This document shows positions 6,499-13,183 of a DNA stretch of 18,198 nucleotides, piece after piece. Position 1 is the stretch's first letter. Each line of letters starts with the position of its first letter. Position numbers and translations under genes: made by a program. The stretch spans positions 1 through 18,198 of the forward strand of contig JAVBME010000034.1 in the NCBI GenBank assembly GCA_031552765.1, given 5' to 3'. The notes under the pieces were generated by a model that was given only the letters and a program-made list of their open reading frames with translations, was not told the origin of the DNA and did not search any database. Origin of the DNA: JAVBME01 sp031552765. Lineage in GTDB: Bacteria; Bacillota; Negativicutes; Acidaminococcales; JAISLQ01.

Positions 6499-7122
6499 AT
6501 GTACAGAAAAAGTATTGTTTTATTGTTGTTGATAGCGGCATTAGCCGCCGGCTGTTCGCCCGCCAAGACGGCGGAGCTGCCGAAAAGCCAGGCGGCGGCC
6601 AAAGATGCGCCTACTGTAAAGGACAGCATGGGCGTGCCGGGGCCGCTAGTTCTTTCCGGGCAGGAGTTTCGGCTGGCGTTTGTCAGTAGTCCCAAAGAAG
6701 GCTGGGTGTTGCAGGAGTATCTGCCGGCCGGGCAAAAGGTGGACAGCTTCAAGGACATGCTGACGGTGGAAGCTTATAGGAGCGCTTTGCCGCTCCAAGA
6801 GGCGGTCGGCCAGAAGATAGCCTGGCTGAATAAGCGCAAACAGTCAGACCCGGTGGTCAATTACCGCGTAATTCAGAGCCAGAGCAATCCCAACGACTAT
6901 ATACTTGATTTCATAATATCTGAAGGCGAGACGGTGGAATGGAACGCCTGCCGCTATCAGTACCTCAATAACGACCCTAAAAGCGGCGCTTTGGTGCTTT
7001 ACGCCCTCGGCAGGCGGGGGTACGGCAAGGATATAGAGCCTTTTATGCTGGCTTTGAAGGAAAAGCGTCCTATTGATATAGCGGCGCTGGCGAAGGCGGA
7101 TTTTCCTAAGGCAAAATTGTAG
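6499..7122 (+). CDS. Predicted lipoprotein in the racemase-amidase operon
   Basis: This 207-residue protein has a short signal peptide (MYRKS, a Leu/Ile/Ala core, lipobox LAAGC) with predicted acylation at Cys19. A Ser/Pro/Lys/Ala-rich spacer leads into a mature domain of about 150 residues. That domain contains QEFRLAFVSSPKEGWVLQEYLP, a central helix (AVGQKIAWLNKRKQSDP) and alternating strand-like segments (VNYRVIQSQSNPNDYILDFIISEG). I do not recognise the domain. AGGAG lies 6 bases upstream of the ATG. It is the last gene before a shared terminator. Membership of the amidase unit suggests an envelope role linked to that metabolism, but the link is only positional. Confidence 0.85.
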   Translation: MYRKSIVLLLLIAALAAGCSPAKTAELPKSQAAAKDAPTVKDSMGVPGPLVLSGQEFRLAFVSSPKEGWVLQEYLPAGQKVDSFKDMLTVEAYRSALPLQEAVGQKIAWLNKRKQSDPVVNYRVIQSQSNPNDYILDFIISEGETVEWNACRYQYLNNDPKSGALVLYALGRRGYGKDIEPFMLALKEKRPIDIAALAKADFPKAKL

Positions 7123-7137
7123 GAATCTTAAAAACAT

Positions 7138-7163
7138 ACCGGGAAGGCGAAGTCCTTCCCGGT
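7138..7163. terminator. Bidirectional terminator between convergent genes
   Basis: ACCGGGAAGG (7138-7147) pairs with CCTTCCCGGT (7154-7163) around CGAAGT. Plus-strand reading continues TAAGTGTTTTC; minus-strand reading continues ATGTTTTTAAG. It can therefore end both the lipoprotein transcript and the convergent methyltransferase transcript. Confidence 0.82.
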
Positions 7164-7172
7164 TAAGTGTTT

Positions 7173-7805
7173 TCATGCCGGTTTTTGTGCCAGGGAGCAG
7201 AGCCTGTCGGTATTTTTGCCATCTATATGGATAGTGGTGTTGACAAAGCCAGCCCCAGTCAAAAAATCTTCCAGCTCGGTTTGGGAATAAACAGCCATAT
7301 CCAGTGTTGTGACAAAGTATTTGAAAGGCACTTCACCATTTTCTTTTTTATAGGCTTCGTTGCAAATCAAAAAAACGCCGCCGGGTTTGAGTATGCGCCA
7401 TATATCGAGGAGTGCTCCGGAAAAATCCGGCCAGAAATAAATGGTTTCAAAAGCGGTGACAGTGTCAAAAGAACTGTCCGGCCATGGAATGCGAGCTGCG
7501 TCGCCTTCTTTTATTTCCACCCGTCCGGCGGCAATGGCCGCATGGTTTACCTTACTGCTTTTTTGCACACTGACAGCGGAGTAGTCAAGGCCGCATACGC
7601 TACCTTCTTTGGCAAGCTTTGCCAGGCGCTTGATATTTTCACCGCCGCCGCAGCCAATGTCCAGTATATGGTCGCCTGGCCGCACGGCAAGATGGCTAAG
7701 CCCCCAGTTGCTGATTTTTTTATGTCCGATGTTCATGGCGGACAGTATCAAAGAGCCCATGAAGCCGCGGGGGTGCTTTAAGTTGAGCATAATTTTTTTT
7801 AGCAT
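7173..7805 (-). CDS. Class I SAM-dependent methyltransferase
   Basis: This 210-residue Rossmann-fold methyltransferase has motif I DIGCGGGE (49-56), the acidic end of strand 2 in GLDYS (Asp74), a GDAARIPWPDSSFDTV segment (101-115), and the post-motif RILKPGGVFLICNE (137-150). The N-terminus (HPRGFMGSLILSAMNIGHKKISNWGL) matches a common clostridial subgroup of UbiE-like small-molecule methyltransferases. Substrate unknown. The ATG has AAGGAG 8 bases upstream. It is monocistronic, facing a shared terminator at its 3' end. Its upstream region carries two GTTAT...ATAAC palindromes (7820-7855), suggesting control by an unlinked repressor or activator. Confidence 0.9.
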   Translation of the reverse strand: MLKKIMLNLKHPRGFMGSLILSAMNIGHKKISNWGLSHLAVRPGDHILDIGCGGGENIKRLAKLAKEGSVCGLDYSAVSVQKSSKVNHAAIAAGRVEIKEGDAARIPWPDSSFDTVTAFETIYFWPDFSGALLDIWRILKPGGVFLICNEAYKKENGEVPFKYFVTTLDMAVYSQTELEDFLTGAGFVNTTIHIDGKNTDRLCSLAQKPA

Positions 7806-7819
7806 GGTTGTTCTCCTTC

Positions 7820-7855
7820 GTTATATAACATTTGATTGAGTTATATGAAGATAAC
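7820..7855 (-). promoter_or_regulatory. Paired GTTAT/ATAAC palindromes upstream of the methyltransferase
   Basis: GTTATATAAC (7820-7829) is a perfect palindrome. GTTATATGAAGATAAC (7840-7855) repeats the half-sites with a 6-base centre. The proximal one is 15 bases from the ATG and overlaps the ribosome-site region, and its TATATA could serve as a -10. These may be operator sites, but the region is AT-rich and chance is possible. Confidence 0.35.
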
Positions 7856-7909
7856 TTAATTTTATTTTATTTTTGCTGCAAAGTAAAGAGATGGCAAACA
7901 AGCTGAAAT

Positions 7910-7954
7910 AACAAGAGAGAGCTCCCTGTTGTTGGCAGGGGGCTCTCTCTTGTT
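7910..7954 (-). terminator. Long hairpin terminator after the aldo-keto reductase
   Basis: AACAAGAGAGAGCTCCCTG (7910-7928) pairs along 19 positions with 7936-7954, with one G-T wobble and a 7-base loop. It starts 6 bases past the minus-strand stop codon at 7960. The tail after the stem (ATTTCAGCTTG) is only modestly T-rich, but the stem is very stable. It lies between the methyltransferase promoter region and the end of the reductase gene. Confidence 0.75.
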
Positions 7955-7959
7955 ACGGC

Positions 7960-9096
7960 TTACTTTAGTGGTTTGCTGGGCAGTGACATGCCGTCAAACA
8001 TGGCGGATACTTCTTCCAGGCGGGCAATGATTTTTATGTGCTGCGGGCATTCGTCGAGGCAGCGGCGGCAGGCGATGCAGTCGCCGGCTTTGCCGCGCTG
8101 GGCGGCGATGTTGAGGTAATAGACGAACTGGCTGCCGACCGAGGTGCGTTTGGCGTTGTTGTAGAGGGAAAAGTAGTCGGGTATGGCGATATTTTGCGGG
8201 CACACCCGCTCACAGTAGCGGCAGACGGTGCAGGGGATGGCGGTATCGGCGTTGATGGCGGCGGCCGCTTCTTCGATGATGCATATCTCTTCTTCGTATA
8301 AAGGGTCAAAGTTCACCATATAGGATGTGTTGTCGAGTACCTGCTCCAGGCTGCTCATGCCGCTCAGCACCAGGCACACGCCTTTGAGGCTGGCGGCGAA
8401 ACGGATGGCCCAGGAGGCGGGCGAAGCGTTTGGCGCGTAGCCGCGCATCAGATGCTCCGCTGCGGGCGGCAGGCTGGCGAGCGCGCCGCCTTTGACCGGC
8501 TCCATGACGATGATGGGCAGGTTGTGTTTTCTCGCTGTTTCGTAGCAGCGCCGGGACTGGATGTTAGGGTTTTCCCAGTCGATGTAGTTTATCTGGAGCT
8601 GTACAAAGTCGAGGCCGGGCTGAGTGGTGAGTATTTCATCGAGCAGCTCAGGCGTGTCGTGGAAGGAAAAGCCTATATGTTTTACTTTGCCTTCCGCTTT
8701 TTTACGCCGGATAAAGTCGAAGCAGCCGTATTTTTGCACATGCCCGTAAGAACCTTGTCCCAGGTTATGCAGGAGGTAATAGTCGAAAAAATCCACGCCG
8801 CATTTTTGCAGTTGCTCCTGAAAGATTGTTTCCAGCTCTTCTGCGCTTTGGAGCATGCGCACAGGCATTTTGTCAGCTAATTGAAAAGCCTCGCGCGGGT
8901 ACCGCTTGACCAGCGCTTCCCTGACCGCTATCTCACTTTTAAAGGCGTGATAGGGGTAGGCGGTGTCAAAATAGGTAAAGCCTTTTTCGATAAAGGTATC
9001 TACCATTTTTTCGATAAGCGGCAGGTCAAAAGACGCCGGGTCTTTTTTATCCAGGAGCGGCAGCCGCATACAGCCAAAGCCAAGTTTTTTCTCCAT
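7960..9096 (-). CDS. Aldo/keto reductase with C-terminal 2x[4Fe-4S] ferredoxin-like domain
   Basis: This 378-residue cytoplasmic oxidoreductase has residues 1-280 as an aldo-keto reductase barrel. The catalytic set is visible: Asp44 and Tyr47 or Tyr49 in YFDTAYPYH, Lys76 in LADKMPV, His110 in YYLLHNL. The C-terminus adds two Cys clusters, CTVCRYCERVCP (Cys289, 292, 295, 299) and CIACRRCLDECP (Cys340, 343, 346, 350), each fit to bind a [4Fe-4S] cluster. This architecture is common in anaerobic Bacillota. The natural substrate is unknown, and the clusters may route electrons from ferredoxin. The ATG at 9096 has AAGGGGG about 9 bases upstream. The gene stands alone between its promoter (9126-9156) and the hairpin at 7910-7954. 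Confidence 0.93.
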   Translation of the reverse strand: MEKKLGFGCMRLPLLDKKDPASFDLPLIEKMVDTFIEKGFTYFDTAYPYHAFKSEIAVREALVKRYPREAFQLADKMPVRMLQSAEELETIFQEQLQKCGVDFFDYYLLHNLGQGSYGHVQKYGCFDFIRRKKAEGKVKHIGFSFHDTPELLDEILTTQPGLDFVQLQINYIDWENPNIQSRRCYETARKHNLPIIVMEPVKGGALASLPPAAEHLMRGYAPNASPASWAIRFAASLKGVCLVLSGMSSLEQVLDNTSYMVNFDPLYEEEICIIEEAAAAINADTAIPCTVCRYCERVCPQNIAIPDYFSLYNNAKRTSVGSQFVYYLNIAAQRGKAGDCIACRRCLDECPQHIKIIARLEEVSAMFDGMSLPSKPLK

Positions 9097-9125
9097 ACAA
9101 TATTCCCCCTTATATTCTTACCTAA

Positions 9126-9156
9126 AGTATAGCCTGTGAAGCAGGTTTAAAGTCAA
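9126..9156 (-). promoter_or_regulatory. Candidate promoter of the aldo-keto reductase
   Basis: On the minus strand TTGACT (9151-9156) precedes TATACT (9126-9131), 30 bases upstream of the start codon. The spacer is 19 bases, longer than ideal, so promoter strength is doubtful although both hexamers match well. Confidence 0.5.
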
Positions 9157-9281
9157 GGATAATTTTACACAAACGGCATGCAGTTACTTAATTAAGCTGT
9201 GAAAAGAAGGATAGTAAGGATAGGGGATAGAATATGCATTTATCTATAAAGGTAAAATTATAAATTAAGAGGTAATGCATT

Positions 9282-10292
9282 TTGAAAAACAACTTGTTCC
9301 ATTATGCAACGAGCGAATTGTCACAGGACGCTTTTATTTGCTGGCTACTGTCGCACGCCATGGAAGAGTATAAGGATAAGGACCCAGGTTTGAGTGGGTG
9401 TGCGCAGGATTTTTTGCAAAATTTCCTGCAAGATGGCGCTGAACATATTGTGAGAGAAATAAAGAAGCAGGAAGGAAATATAGATATACTTGTAGAGTTG
9501 GCCAGCAATAAGATAATTGTTATAGAGGACAAGACAGGTACAAGCGAGCGCGACAAACAACTGCAAAAATATAAAGATTATGTAGCAAATAAATATCCTG
9601 CCTGTCAGGCTTATTTTGTTTATTTCAAAACAGGCTACCAATCTTACCTGGGCGATGTAACGGCGGCGGGTTACCGTGTATGCAGCCGCGAAGAAATATT
9701 AAATACTCTTAATAAGTTTGAGAAAAAGACAGAAAATGCTATTTTTCAGGATTTTTTAGCCAGACAAAAACATATTGACGAAGATTATAAAAAATTTACT
9801 GGACAAGCCATAGAGTGGCCGTGGGATGCCCATTACGGTTTTTTTGCCTGGTTGAAAAGTGACAGCGCTTCGCCCTTGGTTAGGGCGGGATATGGCGAAG
9901 GGGCTGGTTATTGCTGGATAAACAACCCGACAGGCGGTTTTTACGGCCTGTGGTGCGGCGAACCGGATGAAGACGGGCAAGGATGCCTGGAGATAAGCGG
10001 CTGCAGAGTGTATATATACATGCAGATAAATAAAAAGTACGGTGAAGAAGGGCAGATAACCTTGCGGATGTCTATAAGGGAAGGTTGCGATTATTGGGGT
10101 ATAAGGGAAAAACTGACGGAAACCCTCAAACGCGGCGCTGGTTATAACCGTAGCGCCAGAATCGGAAGGGGAGATTCGGTGGTTTTTGCATATTATAAAG
10201 AGAAAATAATTAACTTCAAAGAAGCGAGCAATGTAATAGAAAGAGCTGTAGAGGATTACAAAAAAATATTATGTTGGTTGAAAGAAGGTTAA
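9282..10292 (+). CDS. PD-(D/E)XK nuclease superfamily protein
   Basis: This 336-residue protein has a nuclease core in the N-terminal third. Asp68 (GNIDILVEL) is followed by Glu82-Asp-Lys84 (IVIEDKTGT), giving the D...ExK active site, and then a Q-x3-Y motif (Gln93 to Tyr97). The opening LFHYATSELSQDAFICWLLSHA is typical of stand-alone PD-(D/E)XK proteins of the Pfam PDDEXK_4 type. The remaining 200 residues have no motif I recognise. It presumably cuts or binds DNA, as defence or repair; the target is unknown. The TTG start is supported by AAGAGG 9 bases upstream; the nearby ATG at 9275 is out of frame. The gene is noticeably AT-richer than its neighbours and has no partner gene, suggesting recent acquisition. 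It ends before a strong terminator. Confidence 0.82.
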   Translation: MKNNLFHYATSELSQDAFICWLLSHAMEEYKDKDPGLSGCAQDFLQNFLQDGAEHIVREIKKQEGNIDILVELASNKIIVIEDKTGTSERDKQLQKYKDYVANKYPACQAYFVYFKTGYQSYLGDVTAAGYRVCSREEILNTLNKFEKKTENAIFQDFLARQKHIDEDYKKFTGQAIEWPWDAHYGFFAWLKSDSASPLVRAGYGEGAGYCWINNPTGGFYGLWCGEPDEDGQGCLEISGCRVYIYMQINKKYGEEGQITLRMSIREGCDYWGIREKLTETLKRGAGYNRSARIGRGDSVVFAYYKEKIINFKEASNVIERAVEDYKKILCWLKEG

Positions 10293-10333
10293 AAATAGAA
10301 AAAATAGCGTTGCGCAAATAACATTGATTAATA

Positions 10334-10375
10334 AAAAACGACTGTGCCATAAACGGTGCAGTTGTTTTTCTTTTG
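10334..10375 (+). terminator. Rho-independent terminator after the nuclease gene
   Basis: AAAAACGACTGTGCC (10334-10348) pairs with GGTGCAGTTGTTTTT (10355-10369) with three G-T wobbles and an ATAAAC loop, followed by CTTTT. It insulates the following sigma-54 operon from the nuclease gene. Confidence 0.85.
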
Positions 10376-10394
10376 GCACATAATAGTCGATGGA

Positions 10395-10410
10395 GTGCCA
10401 AAAATGGCAC
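10395..10410 (+). promoter_or_regulatory. Candidate upstream activator site (palindrome)
   Basis: GTGCCAAAAATGGCAC is a perfect 6-bp inverted repeat with a 4-base centre. It is located about 70 bases upstream of the -24 element of the sigma-54 promoter at 10476. A third half-site, TTTTGGCAC, ends at 10379. Enhancer sites for Fis-type bacterial enhancer-binding proteins are usually palindromes at this distance. The likely binder is the activator encoded at 13173-14564. The palindrome is seen; its role is inferred. Confidence 0.55.
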
Positions 10411-10475
10411 GGCGAATGAACAGTTATTTTTTGAAAATTGCCGGGATTTAGCCAGGATAAAGCTTTTACTGCATA

Positions 10476-10493
10476 TTGGCATACAGTTTGCTT
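10476..10493 (+). promoter_or_regulatory. Sigma-54 (-24/-12) promoter of the BKACE operon
   Basis: TTGGCATACAGTTTGCTT fits the sigma-54 pattern: GG at 10478-10479 and GC at 10490-10491 with exactly 10 bases between. It has TTGGCA at -24 and TTTGC at -12. Transcription should start near 10503, giving a leader of about 46 bases before the ATG at 10549. A sigma-54 activator gene lies at the far end of the same cluster, which strengthens the call. Confidence 0.8.
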
Positions 10494-10548
10494 TAAGAAA
10501 AATCGAACGCGCGTTATCGGATATAATATTTTGATGATGGGGGTAAAA

Positions 10549-11394
10549 ATGGGAAAACTTATTATTTCCGCGGCCCTGGTGGGCGCCGGGACGACGAGGG
10601 AGCAGGCGCCGTCGCTGCCCCTGACGTCGGACGAGATAGCGGCTGAAGTGGTAGCTGTCGCCAAAGCCGGCGCGGCTATCGTGCACCTGCACGCCCGCGA
10701 CGAGCAGGGGCTAAACACGATGGTAACGGAAAGGTTTGTAGAGATATATGAAAAGTCCACTGCGGCCTGCCGGGCGGCCGGGGTAGATATTATTTTCAAC
10801 CTGACCTCTTCCGGCGGCAAGTTCCCGTATGAGATGCGGCTGGCGCACCTGAAAAAACTAAAACCGGAGATGTGCTCCTATGACCCTGGCAGCATGAACT
10901 GGGGCAACAGCTATGTATTTTTGAATGCGCCGGATTTTTTGCGGCAGTTAAGTGAAGTGACGCTAGCCAACGATATAAAACCGGAACTGGAAATATTTGA
11001 CGGCGGCATGCTCTATACCTGTCTTGACTATATAAAACTGGGCTGGCTGCAAACGCCCTGTCATTTCCAGTTTGTGCTGGGGGTGGCCGGCGGACTGCCG
11101 GGCACTGTAGACAGCCTGTCCTTTTTGCTGGATAAGCTGCCGCCCGGCTCCACCTGGTCGATAACCGGTATTGGCAAGAGCCATATGCCGATGATGCTGG
11201 CCGGCCTTGCCGCCGGCTGCGACGGCTTGCGCGTCGGACTCGAAGACAATGTGCTACTCGGCAAGGGCGTGCCGGCGACCAATGTGGCGCTGGTGGAGAG
11301 GGCGGTAAAGCTCTCCCGCCTGGCCGGACGCGAGATAGCCTCGCCTCAGGAGGCGAGGGAGATGCTGGGGCTCAAACGCTCCTGGCATGATTGA
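10549..11394 (+). CDS. Beta-keto acid cleavage enzyme (BKACE, DUF849 family)
   Basis: This 281-residue zinc enzyme condenses a beta-keto acid with acetyl-CoA and cleaves it to acetoacetate plus a new acyl-CoA; the best-known member acts on 3-keto-5-aminohexanoate. Zinc ligands match: His46 and His48 in VHLHARD and Glu232 in RVGLEDN, with Arg228 and Asp233 nearby as in characterised members. Other family motifs are MCSYDPGSMNWG, LEIFDGGML and GVAGGLPGTVDSL. The actual beta-keto acid cannot be read from the sequence. I chose ATG 10549, behind a GGGGGT ribosome site and giving the usual N-terminus MGKLIISAALVGAGTT; upstream in-frame starts lack one, and those before about 10503 would precede the predicted transcript start. 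It is first in an operon with a carrier and a cyclase-type hydrolase. Confidence 0.92.
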   Translation: MGKLIISAALVGAGTTREQAPSLPLTSDEIAAEVVAVAKAGAAIVHLHARDEQGLNTMVTERFVEIYEKSTAACRAAGVDIIFNLTSSGGKFPYEMRLAHLKKLKPEMCSYDPGSMNWGNSYVFLNAPDFLRQLSEVTLANDIKPELEIFDGGMLYTCLDYIKLGWLQTPCHFQFVLGVAGGLPGTVDSLSFLLDKLPPGSTWSITGIGKSHMPMMLAGLAAGCDGLRVGLEDNVLLGKGVPATNVALVERAVKLSRLAGREIASPQEAREMLGLKRSWHD

Positions 11395-11421
11395 CATGAC
11401 TTTACTGGGGGGATAATATAT

Positions 11422-12393
11422 ATGTTAAACAGTTTTTTTGCCGCACTCAACGCGACTGCGCCGCTGGCGCTGGAACTTTTGCTCGGCTATTTGCTGATGC
11501 GCTTTAAAGTAATAAATAAGCAGGACGTAGCGACCCTATCCAAATTCGCTTTTGCCATACTCTTGCCGTTCACCTTTTTCAACAGCATGCGCGGCGCCAA
11601 TTTTGCCGCGGACATCAACCTGACTGAGCTTTCAACTTATGTTGTCTTGACATTTTTATTTGTCTTCGTCGGCTGGTGGTACGGCCTGAAACTAGTGGAC
11701 GGCCCGAACCTCAAGGCGCCGGCCATGCAGGCGATGTTCCGCACCAATTGCGTTATTTTTGCCTTGCCGATAGCCAAGACGCTGTTTGCCCCGGCGCAGC
11801 TGACCACCATGCTTTTGTTTATGGCGCTGGTGATACCGGTACTTAACCTTATTTCAGTATTTTTGCTGGCGGCCTACGGCGAGGAAACTACCAAAGTAAA
11901 GGTAAGCGGCGGCGAGATGTTTAGAACTATCGCCACCAGCCCGGTCATCCTCGGTACGGTGCTGGGTATTATCTGGAATCCGGTGCAAAAGTACCTCTTT
12001 GTCTTCCCGCCCAGCATAAATGGCGTATTCAACAGCCTTGGCGCTATGTCGACCATCCTTTTACTGATAGCGGTCGGCGCGGCGATAAACCTTGAGAACA
12101 TCCGCAACTACGGCAAAGAAGTGGCTAAATTTGCCCCGGTGTGTATGGTCATCAAGCCCTTGGTTTCCTGTATAATAATGATAATGATGGGCTTTAAAGG
12201 CGCGCCGCTGGTCGTAGGGGCGCTGGTGATGGGTACGCCGCCGCCGGTGGCTACTGTCGGCATGGCTACGGCGCAAAAGCGCGACGGCATATTCGCCGGG
12301 CTTTTAGTCAGCTTTTGCAGCCTGATATCTGTGTTCACTCTGTTTATGTTCATTTTTGTACTGGGCAGCCTTGGCTATGTAACTTATAAATAA
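11422..12393 (+). CDS. AEC-family (auxin efflux carrier-like) transporter
   Basis: This 323-residue integral membrane protein has about 10 hydrophobic segments, the size and spacing of the AEC family (bile/arsenite/riboflavin superfamily). Family-typical parts are the N-terminal FAFAILLPFTFFNSM, the FRTNCVIFALPIAKTLF segment and, near the C-terminus, ALVMGTPPPVATVGMATAQKRDG. Bacterial relatives carry malate and other carboxylates, in either direction. Here its place between the BKACE and the hydrolase suggests uptake of the pathway substrate or export of a product acid. The ATG has a GGGGGG ribosome site about 10 bases upstream and lies 27 bases after the BKACE stop. No separate promoter or terminator is visible, so it should be cotranscribed from the sigma-54 promoter. 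Confidence 0.9.
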   Translation: MLNSFFAALNATAPLALELLLGYLLMRFKVINKQDVATLSKFAFAILLPFTFFNSMRGANFAADINLTELSTYVVLTFLFVFVGWWYGLKLVDGPNLKAPAMQAMFRTNCVIFALPIAKTLFAPAQLTTMLLFMALVIPVLNLISVFLLAAYGEETTKVKVSGGEMFRTIATSPVILGTVLGIIWNPVQKYLFVFPPSINGVFNSLGAMSTILLLIAVGAAINLENIRNYGKEVAKFAPVCMVIKPLVSCIIMIMMGFKGAPLVVGALVMGTPPPVATVGMATAQKRDGIFAGLLVSFCSLISVFTLFMFIFVLGSLGYVTYK

Positions 12394-12406
12394 AGGGGAT
12401 TTAAAA

Positions 12407-13183
12407 GTGAAAATCATCGACCTTAGTGTGACTATCGAAAACGGCGTACCGGTCGACCCGCCGCACATGATGCCGGAAATAAGCTATTTTTCGCACAAGA
12501 TGCCGTCCGGCCTTGCCGCTATGCAGCGTTATTTCCCCTCGATAACGGAAGAAGACCTCCCCGACGGGGAGGCCTGGGCGAACGAGAAGATAACGCTGAC
12601 GCCGCATACCGGCACGCATATGGACGCGCCCTGGCACTACCATTCGACGATGAACGGCGGCCAGCCGGCCTGGACTATCGACCAGGTGCCGCTGGAGTGG
12701 TGCATAGGCGACGGCGTACTAGTGGACTTTTACGACAAACCGGACGGCTATGTGTGCACGTCGCAAGATTTTATCGAATACTTCAAAAAGGTGGGCTATA
12801 CGCTAAAGCCGGGCGATATCGTGCTGGTGCGCACTAAAGCCTCGGCCGCCTGGGGCCGGCCGGAATACATAAACAGCGGCTGCGGCATCGGCCGTGAGGG
12901 CACTATGTGGCTGTTCGACCAGGGCGTTCATACTGTGGGGACGGACGCCTGGAGCTGGGACGCGCCGCTGGCTTTAATAGCGAAAAAGTTTGAGGAGACC
13001 AAAGACCCAGCCATCATCTGGGAAGGGCACAAGGCCGGCAAAGAGCAGGCCTACCTCCAGATGGAAAAACTGACCAACCTTGAAAAACTGCCGCCCTACG
13101 GTTTTCAGGTGATAGCCCTGCCGGTCAAGATAAAAGGCGCGAGCGCCGGCTGGGTGCGGGCGGTGGCCATACTCAAAGACTGA
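12407..13183 (+). CDS. Cyclase-family (kynurenine formamidase-like) metal hydrolase
   Basis: This 258-residue enzyme belongs to the cyclase/arylformamidase family (Pfam Cyclase). The metal-binding motif HTGTHMDAPWHYH (67-79) is intact, with His67, His71, Asp73 and His77 as ligand candidates. The N-terminal IIDLSVTIENG and the KPGDIVLVRT segment are also typical. Members hydrolyse N-formylkynurenine, isatin-type lactams or other cyclic or amide substrates, so it may open a ring or cleave an amide to release the acid handled by the BKACE (inference). The GTG start has AAGGGG about 8 bases upstream, 13 bases after the carrier's stop. It is the last gene of the operon, and its end overlaps the convergent activator gene by 11 bases. 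Confidence 0.9.
   Translation: MKIIDLSVTIENGVPVDPPHMMPEISYFSHKMPSGLAAMQRYFPSITEEDLPDGEAWANEKITLTPHTGTHMDAPWHYHSTMNGGQPAWTIDQVPLEWCIGDGVLVDFYDKPDGYVCTSQDFIEYFKKVGYTLKPGDIVLVRTKASAAWGRPEYINSGCGIGREGTMWLFDQGVHTVGTDAWSWDAPLALIAKKFEETKDPAIIWEGHKAGKEQAYLQMEKLTNLEKLPPYGFQVIALPVKIKGASAGWVRAVAILKD

Noticed and set aside
9282..10292. Part of a restriction-modification system
   Set aside because: The nuclease-like motif is present but no DNA methyltransferase or specificity gene is next to it; the methyltransferase at 7173-7805 is of the small-molecule type.
10374..10389. Possible sigma-54 promoter at TTTTGGCACATAATAG
   Set aside because: The bases 10 positions after GG are TC, not GC. The site at 10476-10493 fits the GG-N10-GC rule exactly.
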